From NCBI RefSeq assembly GCF_001761485.1, contig NC_090773.1, positions 3,410,001 through 3,474,000 on the forward strand: a stretch of DNA of 64,000 bases, read 5' to 3'. Position numbers and translations under genes: made by a program. The notes under the pieces are model-generated. The model was not told where the DNA came from. It saw nothing but the letters and a program-made list of their open reading frames with translations, and did no database searches. The stretch is from Yarrowia lipolytica. Lineage: Eukaryota; Ascomycota; Dipodascomycetes; Dipodascales. Shown piece after piece: positions 9,094 through 18,711 of the stretch. Positions within the stretch are counted from its first letter, which is position 1, and each line of letters starts with the position of its first letter.

Positions 9094-11205
9094 TCACTGA
9101 TGGTTCCTGGAGGCCTCTTCAGCTAAGGACAGCTCCAGAGCATACTTGAGATCCTCGTCCTCCTCCTCATAGTCTCCCTGGTAGTCATCATGGTAATCCT
9201 CCTCTTCTCCTTCAAATCCATTCTCATACGGCTCTTCGGAGAATGATTCGTTACCCGCAGATGAATTCTGTGCTTCTAATAACGAAGCCTCCAGAGCCCT
9301 GGCTAGAGCTTCCTCCTCGTCCTCTCTGATGACGTTGTTGTCTTGAGACATTAGTAGTGCCAGCTTCAGCTGTTCCTCTTCAGACAAACGCTCGCCTCCA
9401 GAGAATGATCCCATACTGCCGTTTCGGCTTCCGTTATACTTTTGCACAATTTTTTCTCGTTTCTCCACCTCCTGCTTGTCTTCCTTAATCTTCTCAACAC
9501 CCGTGCTGATTTGGTCGTTGATTTCAGCTCGCTGGATAGAGAGCATTTCAGCCTGAGACAGACCTCTGGCAATGGTCTTCTTTTTGCTGCTTCGTTTTGC
9601 CTGTCGACGCGAGTTTCCGTCCGGCAAAATCTGCTCAAAAGACTCAATGCACACTCCACACGCCATGACGCCTCTATGAGATGTAGACAGCGGATCAATG
9701 GACAGATCTGTACACAGAGGGGCCCATCGCGTGCCAAAAGCGTCGCGATTCTGTTTGAATCCTCGATGCGACTCTGGCACAAATGTTCGCAGATGAGAAC
9801 CGCTCAGGACATCAAAAACGGAAATGATGGACGAGTCTGTCACCGTCACCAGCACGGCAGCGTTCAAAGCAACAGTTCCAATAGACACCTGCTGTGAATC
9901 GCTGACGGTGGTACCACTTCCAGCAATCACATTGCCGTACTGGTTCATATCAATGGTGTAGACAAAGTCGGACGACTTGAGATTGAAGACATGGATAGCT
10001 CCTCGATGAGTAGCAACAGCGACATGTTTGATAACTGATCCGCTGGTAACGTCAATAACACATATGCCGTCCTCGCCTTCGGAAGGCACTGTCAAAGTCG
10101 ACGTGTTTCCTGTCTTTGCATCCATCGTGTACACCTTCATTCCTCCCAGGGTAATTATGTACATGCCCGACTTTTCGTCAAACTGAGTCAGGTATTGCAG
10201 ATGGTCCACCTTGGACGAGATGGTCGTTATCAGGGTGATATTTGGGGGTAGTCGGACTGGTTTGTTCTCTGCCTCAGAAATGGGTTCCACCTCAACCTCC
10301 TCCGCAACATCAGCACTCTGACCATCCCACTTGTAAATCTCTACAATCTGTTTGACTGGCCGACCCACAACAATAAAAACATCCTTACCGTCGCTGAAGA
10401 GGTCCAGAACGATTCCCGTATGGCCCGTAGTGACATCCGAAACCGGAAGGAGCATTTTACCGACCAACTTACCTCCTCCAAGCTCCCAATTTGCCACCCA
10501 GCCGGCGTTGTCAATACTCAGAGCACCCACCTTGCCGTCGGGGCCCTGGCAGACCTTGGGAGATGCCGTTTGGGTCATCCAGCATTGCACTATGGGTGCT
10601 TCATGGACCTGGGACGTAGCAAATTTCATAGTTACACGTTTTTTGCAACTGTTTGAAAGCAGCAGCACGTCGAGATTGGCGTCGGTGGCGTGCAGAAAGC
10701 CGTAGGGACTCATGGACGAGCAAATGAGTCCCACAATAGGACCCATGCTGCGTCCAATATGGATACTAGGCTTGTGTGCCTTCAGAGTGGAGAGATCAAA
10801 CACTGTAAGAAGGCCAGAATGTGGATATGCGATCATTCCGATGCCGTGGTCCCAGAAACATCGCATGTTGGTGACTGTTTCTCTTGGTCGGTAGCATACT
10901 GCTGTTCTGTTGGCGGCTGCCCGTTTTCGGCTCCATCGGTACAGAGTGAGCATTCGGTTGCAGTATTCGCGTCTCCATGACGTGGGTTCGCCGCCCATCC
11001 AGCCAAATTCGCCCTCAGACACCCCAAAGACCCGCTGGAAACACGTTCGCCACACAAAGTCGTCCTTCATCCACTCGGTCCACTGCTGGCACACTAGTAC
11101 GAGGTTTTCGAGCGACGCCACGTCTAGCGACGAGCAGATCTCGGCAAACACCTCCTGCGGAAGCCCCAGAACGGGCGCCTTCTTGCCTAATACTGTTCCC
11201 GACAT
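9094..11205 (-). CDS. UFO1: F-box protein with C-terminal ubiquitin-interacting motifs (Ufo1-like)
   Basis: A 703-residue protein. An F-box lies near residues 12-55 (PVLGLPQEVFAEICSSLDVA, then LENLVLVCQQW). A long middle part with weak beta-strand repeats resembles a WD/propeller domain. Three ubiquitin-interacting motifs follow near residues 606-622 (EEEQLKLALLMS), 627-644 (EEEALARALEAS) and 685-700 (EDLKYALELSLAEE). The combination of F-box, propeller and three UIMs is the hallmark of yeast Ufo1, the SCF adaptor for Ho endonuclease and other proteins. The UIM part limits the adaptor's own stability. A Lys-rich stretch near 540-580 may be a nuclear signal. The frame also has an ATG at 11289, but the 28 extra residues are encoded by a GGTT repeat and precede the conserved F-box, so 11205 is preferred. 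Confidence 0.85.
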   Translation of the reverse strand: MSGTVLGKKAPVLGLPQEVFAEICSSLDVASLENLVLVCQQWTEWMKDDFVWRTCFQRVFGVSEGEFGWMGGEPTSWRREYCNRMLTLYRWSRKRAAANRTAVCYRPRETVTNMRCFWDHGIGMIAYPHSGLLTVFDLSTLKAHKPSIHIGRSMGPIVGLICSSMSPYGFLHATDANLDVLLLSNSCKKRVTMKFATSQVHEAPIVQCWMTQTASPKVCQGPDGKVGALSIDNAGWVANWELGGGKLVGKMLLPVSDVTTGHTGIVLDLFSDGKDVFIVVGRPVKQIVEIYKWDGQSADVAEEVEVEPISEAENKPVRLPPNITLITTISSKVDHLQYLTQFDEKSGMYIITLGGMKVYTMDAKTGNTSTLTVPSEGEDGICVIDVTSGSVIKHVAVATHRGAIHVFNLKSSDFVYTIDMNQYGNVIAGSGTTVSDSQQVSIGTVALNAAVLVTVTDSSIISVFDVLSGSHLRTFVPESHRGFKQNRDAFGTRWAPLCTDLSIDPLSTSHRGVMACGVCIESFEQILPDGNSRRQAKRSSKKKTIARGLSQAEMLSIQRAEINDQISTGVEKIKEDKQEVEKREKIVQKYNGSRNGSMGSFSGGERLSEEEQLKLALLMSQDNNVIREDEEEALARALEASLLEAQNSSAGNESFSEEPYENGFEGEEEDYHDDYQGDYEEEDEDLKYALELSLAEEASRNHQ

Positions 11206-12229
11206 GACTGTTGTGTTGGTTGGTTGGTTGGTTCGTTCGTTGGTTAGATGAAGATGTCTGCTGTAGCCTATCATGGTTGCATCGCTCATGCGTGGTGATT
11301 TGGTAGGGTGGAGTTTATGCTGGTGCTACCGCGCAGCTGTGGCTACAATACAGGGATACAGAGCGGCACATGTGGCTTAGTCATCGCGATTCCGTCATTT
11401 CTACAGCAATATTTAGATAAGTGAGAGATGATCACTTTCCTTAAGAAATATTCTCCAAATCACAGTACAAGTACAAGTGGTAAGTTTGACTCCCCAGACT
11501 CATTTTCAGGCGTCGAAACTCAGTTGCGATAATCGAGCTAGACTCAACAGAACGCTACAGACTGCAAGTATAGGCCCGACTTGTCTGATCTCAGCTGGAA
11601 TCAAATGGTATCATTAAAAGTGAAAAACTACATAGAAATCCCATCTCATCATGTCTCTATCATCTTCAGAAGTACACTGTTGGCAACTGGCGAGAGAGTT
11701 TTGCATATTAGTCTCAATGGGTGGATTGTTCATGTACAGAACAATACCGATACAGTACTGTACTGATAGTTAAGCGTGGATATTCACAAGTATTGTTTAA
11801 CTAACGTTCTCAGCTGGGAACTCAGAGAAATAGAACATAATTTACAATAACACAAGATTTTTGTAGTGCAAGTGCGTATTTTTGAAACAAAATAGTTAAG
11901 GATCTTGATTATTAGTATACGAAAAGGTTGTTTTTTTGTTGCTTCGATTTTGATATCCTGGATATTGGTACCCCTAGCTCAACATCTACCTTAACAAGTA
12001 TCCCAACTAATTAAACATAGATATAGGGAAGGAGTCAATTTCCCCATACTCTGTTAGATGATATTGTAACACCCTTTCAGATACTTGTATGTTACTGATG
12101 AATATTTATTAATGGTGATGTACTGAATTTCTGATCATGCTGATGTTCTTGATGTTGATATTACTGATATTACTGATTGATATAACTGGCCTTTCCCTGC
12201 CTTGCCAGTGATAACCGTGTCTGCGATGA
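11206..12229. other. intergenic region between UFO1-like and SSO1 genes
   Basis: Holds the presumed promoter of the UFO1-like gene (right to left), with a GGTT-type tandem repeat at about 11216-11242. It also holds the presumed 3' end of SSO1, including a short GATATTACT-type repeat at about 12150-12180. The middle is AT-rich with no ORF I would trust and no RNA gene seen. Confidence 0.5.
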
Positions 12230-13504
12230 CTAGTCCTTCTTGTTGTTGTTGGAAGCCCAAATTCCCACAGGAATGCACACAGCGAGAATGATAATGATGA
12301 GACAAATGAGAAGACACCACCACTTCTTCTTTCGAGCAGCACGAGCAAACACAACAGCCTTGCTGGTATGTCCCATACCCTGCTCCACATCTACCTGAAC
12401 CTGCTCTGTGTGCTTCTCAACGTGCTGCACGGGAGCCTCCTGCTCGGCCACAAGCAGCTCCATGTCATGGAACAGCTGTGCCAGCTCTGCCATGGTCTGC
12501 TCAATTTTCTGGATCTCCCTGTGTCGAGTCTGAACCTCTGATAGAGCTGTCTGGGCCTCTCCTCGTCGGTTGGACGTCCTGAGAGCTTGAGAGAAGATTT
12601 GCTCGCCCTGAACATCTTCAATAGCAGCCTTGACTTCGGCGTCGGTGGCTTCAGGACGCACTATTCGGAACTGTCGCTCAGCCTGCTCTCTGTACTTTTG
12701 TCGGAAAGTAGCCTCGACCGTCTGGTACCGCTGGATAGCGTTCATGAATTGTCGCTTGAGATTCTCGGCTTGTGTCTTCTTAGTGGAATCTCGTGTAGAT
12801 CGAGATTGCAGAGACTTGATTCTGTCCTTGAGAGACTGTGATAGGGCAGAAGTTTCGTTTGCGAGCGACCCAATCTGTTCTCGAGTGTACGTCTCCTGTT
12901 CCCCACTGATCTCGCTGAGGGCCTGCTTGTGCAACGACTCGATGGTATCGATATTTTGGTCGTATCGTCGAACTATTTTTTTGATTTCGTCCACCTCGTC
13001 AAAGAAGTCAGCGACATCATTGTTAGTGCCATAGACGGAAACCTCCTTTGTGGAAGCCTCGCTGATATCCGCCCTGGACTCGTAGGGGTTCTCACCGACA
13101 GCCTCCATCTCGTACGAGTTGGCTCCAGCTGGATTGGAGTAAGGGTTGCTATCTGTGAGAGAGTAGGGGTTTGTTCTTCCTAAGTCGCTGGGTTAGCATG
13201 GCGATTCAGGGATGAAGGGTTGCAACGTCTGGGGTGACAGAACCCAGGTGGTCTATACAGGTATCAAAGACCTATCCAGATGTCTACCCAGAAGTTCCAT
13301 GAACAAGCTGAAGAGTTCTATGAACAAGCCGGAGAGGTCTGTGTTTCCAGAACATCAGTTTTGACGATAAGTTCGAACGACCTCGTGATCAAGGAATTGA
13401 TCAATTCGATCAAGTAACTGGAACCTCAATTAGTTCTGAATCGTGCTCCAGAACTCGGTTACTCACCCGTTGTAGTTGGACATGTCGAATTGTTGATGAT
13501 TCAT
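12230..13504 (-). CDS. SSO1: plasma-membrane t-SNARE (syntaxin-type), one intron
   Basis: Spliced gene, exons 13504-13467 and 13187-12230, giving 331 residues. Exon 1 encodes MNHQQFDMSNYNG and ends at a GTGAGT donor. The 279-base intron (13466-13188) ends with GCTAACCCAG, the typical branch/acceptor of this yeast. The protein has an Asn-Pro-Tyr-rich N-terminus, an Habc three-helix region (about 70-190), a Qa-SNARE motif (about 232-294) with zero-layer Gln near 262, and a C-terminal membrane anchor (about 303-323) followed by NNNKKD. This matches yeast Sso1/Sso2, which pair with Sec9 and Snc1/2 to fuse secretory vesicles with the plasma membrane. The motifs QIFSQALRTSNRRGEAQTAL and DVEQGMGHT are near-identical to Sso. 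Without splicing the longest ORF begins at 13108 and would lack the first 39 residues. A Pro three residues after the zero-layer Gln is noted. Confidence 0.93.
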
Positions 13505-14512
13505 ACCGCCGGGAAAACGGCCCATTCTTGTACCTCCTGGTGAGCCATGTTGGTGGGCGTCGTATCTGCACGGCCAAACTCAGCCCGTTCTTCTCGTCCA
13601 CCGCAAACACGTAGTCCTTGGTGGCAAAATAGAGTCTGATTCTCACGCATACCATCTGTAGCGGGGATCAACGGCTGCTGGTGCACCAACGAACCTATGC
13701 GGACTAACAAAGAAGGTCTATAAATAAACTGATGGAGATACTGCGCCTCGCCAACGTGACGAACCAGAGAGTTATATGGTACCGATGTTTGACAGTCCAG
13801 GCAGGGATACGGACAAGCAGAGTAGGACAGAGTTCTTCCCTTGGTCAAGTGTCGTATTTTACCAGTAGCTATTCATACTGCAAATGCCAAAAATTGACCC
13901 TCGCTATACGTCACCATGCATGATCACACGGCTTGTTGCGAGGCTGACCTACTACTCCAATAATGGGTGGACCGAAATGTCCGAGTGACGTAACCACCCA
14001 ATCACGGCCGTATGACTTGACAAGTTCCTCAACTGCCGTTTCTTCTGTACGTAACTACCGAGTCAGTAACATGCACATCTCTGACGTCCTTCGGTGAGAT
14101 TTTGAGTTGAAGATAGTTCTGGATAAGCACAGAAAAGAGAGAGCCTTGCAGGAGTTTGTCTAACTTACTGGAGCTATACGAGCACATTAAATTCGAAAAT
14201 CTACAGTACGTTCGAGTAGTAACAATAATAACAAAGATGCTGGAGCTATGGTGTCCCAGTCTGCCTTGTCACGTGGTGGTGAAGTACAATGGGATTCTAC
14301 CAAGTCTGGCGAGTCCGGCCGAGGTTCGTTCACAGTAATGCTCTCATTTTCTGGACGCAACCAAATGCAAATGTCCAGGAAGGTGTTTCCATTTTTAGAC
14401 CCAAGTTGAGTTGAAGGTAAATGCTTCAGAACAGTTGAACGTGACAGTATCTGCTCCTACGACTTGATAAATTCAGCGCCAATTTATCACTGTTCGCTTG
14501 TCAAGCCACCAT

Positions 14513-14572
14513 GTGCAGATTTGCGCAGAATTGTGCAGATTTGTGCAGATTTGTGCAGATTTGCGCAGAATT
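14513..14572. repeat. 10-base minisatellite, about six units
   Basis: Tandem units of the form TGCAGATTTG / CGCAGAATTG repeat about six times with point differences. The open frame across it is only a by-product of the repeat. Confidence 0.85.
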
Positions 14573-15633
14573 GTCTGGTCCCATACAAGTCGCACCTGTC
14601 GTAGTCGCACCCGTCGTACATCTGACTTCACCTGAACTCTACATTCTGTTCTCTGTCTGGACCTCTCATTCAGTCTCGACTGATAAGAGACCGGATTGCA
14701 ACTAGCCGTAGTACCCTTATCTCGTCGCCCAATTCCATCATCAACAATCAGGTATCTGAGTTATTTACAGTACTGTACTATAGAGTGTCTCCAGACGATT
14801 ACTGTACAGCGTGGAGAGGTGGCCTGGAGACCTTTCTAATTGGCCCCTCAAATTTACTTGTACCAAATAATTCTCCCGAGGGTGATTCGAGGTCAGTATT
14901 GCTTGCTATCCATAGTGCTGTACGGTATATAATAATATTAGTTCTATTTATATCATTGGCAGTACAGTACATAATTGTACCAGTACTGTAGTACTCCTAA
15001 CAAACCATCTTCAACTAGCAGTGCTTCGCTCCGCCTACAGTGTAGCAAGTAGACATTTCAGGTATATATTGCGTTGTTAGTTACAATTCTCTACAAGCGG
15101 TGTCGTTCGAATCAGCGTGAAACTATGAGTCGATTGGTCCACTTTTTGGATACTCTTGTAATAATAAATTTTGCAGAAAGTCGTATTCTCATCGGAGAGT
15201 GGATTGGAGTGCTCTCAAGACAAGTGAGAACATGAACCAAGGAGCCTGGAGTGAAGAGAAGAGAATCACAAGGTTATTTCAGGTCATCTATATCCTGATC
15301 AGATCACCGTTTGCTGAAATTGAAAAATACAAAGAGAATGGTGGAACGGCTCATGTGTTTGCAGCTTCCTTGAATAGCACTTAAGCCCCCAGTTATCTGA
15401 CTAAAGTTACAACTGATTAGTTATCACTCCTAGCGCTCACTTAAACAAATTTCATAACTAACTCACGTGAATGTGGTTGGAAAGTGGAAAAGCGGATTCA
15501 TAGCGGCAAAAGTCATGCTACCAACACGGTATTTCATTCTCGTATCTCTTCAAACTTTTATTCGCCTTATCACTCTACAATCAATCCTTACTACAAGTCC
15601 AGATACACCAATTACACACCCGCTTCTTTCCAT

Positions 15634-15647
15634 AGGGTTAGGGTTAG
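15634..15647. promoter_or_regulatory. telomere-like TTAGGG element in the ERV1 promoter
   Basis: AGGGTTAGGGTTAG about 80 bases upstream of the ERV1 ATG. TTAGGG is the core bound by Tbf1/Myb-type factors in several yeasts. Binding here is inferred only from the motif. The telomere repeat of Y. lipolytica itself is different (TTAGTCAGGG), so this is not a telomere remnant. Confidence 0.4.
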
Positions 15648-15728
15648 ATCAAGAGCACGGTGCAGCTCTCAGGCGCCAGCTGAATCATGACATGATCTCA
15701 CCACTACAGTAACATCACTCAGCACACA

Positions 15729-16301
15729 ATGAGCAATACTGCTACGACTACCGAAACTGTCGACAAGAACAAAATCTGGGGCGCTCCTCACGCTACCGTC
15801 GAGATCAACGGCAAAATGGTGAAGCTGGATGAAAATGGCAAGATCTGCCGGTCTTGCAACTCCTTAAAGGACTTCCAGGCCGCTATGGGAGGAGGTGGCA
15901 AGGGAGGCAGCATGGCAGCCATGTTTGGCGCAATGCAGGCCCAGAAGAAGAAGGAGGAGGCACCCAAGGGATACCGAGACGACCCTGCCGACGTGGAGGT
16001 TCTTGGACGAGCCACATGGACGTTCTTGCACACCATGGCTGCCCAGTACCCTGACAATCCGTCTGAGACCCAGAAGAAGGAGATGACCGATTTTATGGGC
16101 ATATTTTCGCGGGTCTATCCCTGCTGGTTCTGTGCGTCCGATTTCCAAAAGTGGATCAAAATGTCTCCTCCGGAGGTTGACAGCAAGGACATTTTGAGCA
16201 AGTGGCTTTGCAAGGCGCACAACGAGGTCAATGTCAAGATTGGCAAGCCTGTGTTCGATTGTGCCAACTGGAAGAAACGCTGGCTCGATGGATGGGAGTA
16301 A
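15729..16301 (+). CDS. ERV1: mitochondrial FAD-linked sulfhydryl oxidase
   Basis: A 190-residue protein, the same size as yeast Erv1 (189). It oxidises Mia40 in the intermembrane space and passes electrons to cytochrome c or oxygen. An N-terminal shuttle pair CRSC lies at 40-43. The FAD-domain pattern GRATWTFLHTMAAQYP starts near 93. The catalytic pair CWFC lies at 132-135 in YPCWFC. The structural pair C161 and C178 keeps the CX16C spacing. HNEVNVKIGKP (164-174) is the conserved flavin-contacting stretch. A Gly/Met-rich linker (about 54-70) joins the shuttle arm to the core. No classical presequence is seen, as expected for a protein imported by the Mia40 route. Single exon. It converges on a small orphan gene 210 bases away. 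Confidence 0.95.
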   Translation: MSNTATTTETVDKNKIWGAPHATVEINGKMVKLDENGKICRSCNSLKDFQAAMGGGGKGGSMAAMFGAMQAQKKKEEAPKGYRDDPADVEVLGRATWTFLHTMAAQYPDNPSETQKKEMTDFMGIFSRVYPCWFCASDFQKWIKMSPPEVDSKDILSKWLCKAHNEVNVKIGKPVFDCANWKKRWLDGWE

Positions 16302-16511
16302 GCTCGCACATGCTAACAACCCATCTTGTATATATATATGTAAATAGTAACTGACTCTAGTTTATTGGGTTCTTATCTGAGACCTGTCTGATCTACTCTA
16401 CATACTTTATCTTATCAGATTAGATCGATTATAATAAGAGTAGGAGAAGAAGAGCTCATCAGTAAAGGCTCAATCGGCAAGGAACTCACCAGTAATTGGC
16501 AAATGGTATTG

Positions 16512-16976
16512 TTATTTTGTCTGTTCCCCTTCAACTAGCACGAAAGGATCCATCTTCTGAACAAGATCAAGCATCAATTTGTTGCTAAGAGCCACCTCTC
16601 TAGCCAGACTCTCGACCTGGGCGGAAATCACGTCAAGTCGCTTATTAATGCCAGATGTATTTCGTTCCATCTGCTCAATCAGATACACGGGATTGGAAGC
16701 ACTTCCAAGAAGTCCCCTTTCGTTCACTTGGGGCCACAACTGACCCTCCAAGTCGTAAAGTACAGGAGACGTTTGCCGCTTGAGCTTGTAGTTTCCATAG
16801 ACGTTGATCCCGGTGCACGTGATCTTGAGATACTGCAAACAGTCTTCGTCCGTCTTCCAGCCTGGGTCTGTAGGAATTCTCAAGCTGTGGTATGTCTGTT
16901 CACGCTTGGTTGTGGCTCCATGTTCGTTGGAGTGCCATGAAATCACATGAAGAGTGTGGATGATGAAGTAGGTCAT
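16512..16976 (-). CDS. small protein of unknown function
   Basis: A 154-residue ORF with an ATG start at 16976 and a TATATAA element at about 17022-17028 on the same strand, roughly 45 bases upstream. The composition looks like a real protein. An N-terminal half with aromatic and basic residues includes KITCTGINVYGNYKLKRQTS. The C-terminal half (about 95-150) is predicted by eye to be a heptad-bearing helix (INKRLDVISAQVESLAREVA). I do not recognise any family. It could be a lineage-specific gene. A GTGAGT lies just downstream of the stop but has no matching acceptor exon. Confidence 0.55.
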   Translation of the reverse strand: MTYFIIHTLHVISWHSNEHGATTKREQTYHSLRIPTDPGWKTDEDCLQYLKITCTGINVYGNYKLKRQTSPVLYDLEGQLWPQVNERGLLGSASNPVYLIEQMERNTSGINKRLDVISAQVESLAREVALSNKLMLDLVQKMDPFVLVEGEQTK

Positions 16977-18711
16977 GATGAACGATTATGATACTAGTTT
17001 TTTGGCACCGGCAAAGGTGGCCATTATATAGAAATCAGAGGGTCTAGCATGTTAACCCATTAGAGACAACATCTAGACCTGCTAAGACACACTTGCCCCA
17101 CATTACTATCAGCTGAGAGACTAAGGGCGCGCTATTGAGACGGTTATAGTGGTTTTAGTCAATAGTGAAATTGTGATAAGGCGGACAAAGTGGGTCAAGG
17201 CGGGACGTTGTAGGACTTTTCTGTCAGGCTAAGTGGCTGCATCTGTATGTTCACTCCCTTTCAAAGATCTGAACTCGTCACAGCTTTCTGACCAGCTGTA
17301 TATTATAGTAGTGCGGTAACGGAGTGAATGTGGTTCTCTGTGATTATTTCAGATCTACTAGCGATAATGAAAGTCTCAATGGTTTGAACGTGAAATTTGG
17401 AGCATCTATTGTACTCACTGTAATTTCCGCATAAAGTTTCAAGTAATTTTCAATTATTGTCCTAACAAAATTCACTTAGTATAATGAACTAAAATGTATT
17501 AAATACATTATAAGTTCTGTTAAATTTTAACCAATCTTGGATTTCATTAAGAAGTTGGTAACTCTCTACTATTTTATTCAATCCCCAACTCTCCAGTATT
17601 TCTGCGAGCCCGAAAAAGGACCCCCAGCACAATATTTTTCTTAACAAAACTCCTAACTGGGTCAACCAAAACTTTAAGATGATTCGAAAATTTTAAAACG
17701 ACCAAAATCGCGTTCATATCATTATATAGTCAATGGCGTCCTCACTTCTCACCAACTACACGTCTTTGGAACCTCCTTCTGTCCCTATAACACACCCCCA
17801 CCACCCCATGTCAATTACGTCATAGACCCCCACTCGAAAAAACCCTAGTCATTTAGCCCGAATCGGAAACAAGACACGCCCCCTGTGTGCATGAAATGAA
17901 ACTATTTGTGGGGCTAAAAGAATAGGGGTGAGTGAGTGAGTGATGCTGTGACACCATGGTCCCCATATACAATGTGGTGTAATTTACTCCCTGCCCTGTC
18001 AGTGCTTGCATTAGAGCCTGGCCACGTGACTTTCTGCAGCTAAAGGATAAATACTCCTGTTCCAATAGCGCTGCGTACAGCCCCTAGGGCAAGTTCTATT
18101 TTCTACGGCCATTTAGTTTGGTCGTCGTTGTTAGTGTACCGCCCCTGCTATTAATAGCCCCTGTAGAAGTATATGCATGTACATCACACATACGCGAAAT
18201 AGAGTTGGAGTATAGGTGTGCAGGGTGAGTTTGGAGAAGTGGGTACAGTTGGTGAAGTTGTAGAGTATAGGCCGGGTTCTGCGGAGACTTTGTACATCTC
18301 CCGCCACATCTGCTCTGTTGTAACCCGTCGTTTCTCGCTCCTCTCTTTCCATTCCCCTTCCGCTGACACGTCACTATTTATACACTACCTGATGCGGCTG
18401 CAGGAGAACTGTACGAGACTGAAAACCTCACGACGACACTGCCACAGAACTAGTCATTTGACGTTTTAAGGGGCGCGTTGTTTGTCTGATCTGAGGCATA
18501 GTCGTCCATTTTCACGAGATTTCACTTAAGAGTCGGCTTTTACTTTGCCACTCGACTTTCTGACAGGACTACTACTCACTTGTCTACTCTCCACTCACTT
18601 CTGATCAACCAGAAGATTAATTATTATTTCTCCCGACCCCTGGACAAGGCACAGACAGCAAACAGACAACCTAAGAAAGGACCTTGGACGGCAGACGCTC
18701 TCGTTCTCAAC
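16977..18711. other. intergenic region upstream of chitin synthase
   Basis: AT-rich in its left half (about 17400-17700) with no ORF of value. The right half should hold the chitin synthase promoter, including a TTTATA element near 18378 and a long leader. A CACGTGAC lies near 18023 and an ATTACGTCAT (CRE-like) near 17815. No RNA gene was recognised. Confidence 0.5.

Larger units (their letters stand above)
13505..15728. other. 2.2 kb intergenic region between SSO1 and ERV1
   Basis: Presumed divergent promoters. A minus-strand open frame at 13501-13848 directly upstream of SSO1 reads as low-quality protein and is probably 5' leader. A 10-base tandem repeat lies at 14513-14572 (separate entry). 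A TTAGGGTTAG element lies at 15638-15647, about 80 bases before the ERV1 start. No RNA gene was found. Confidence 0.5.

Noticed and set aside
16480-16500. GTGAGT just after the stop of the orphan gene at 16512
   Set aside because: It lies beyond an in-frame stop codon and no acceptor exon was seen. Likely chance.
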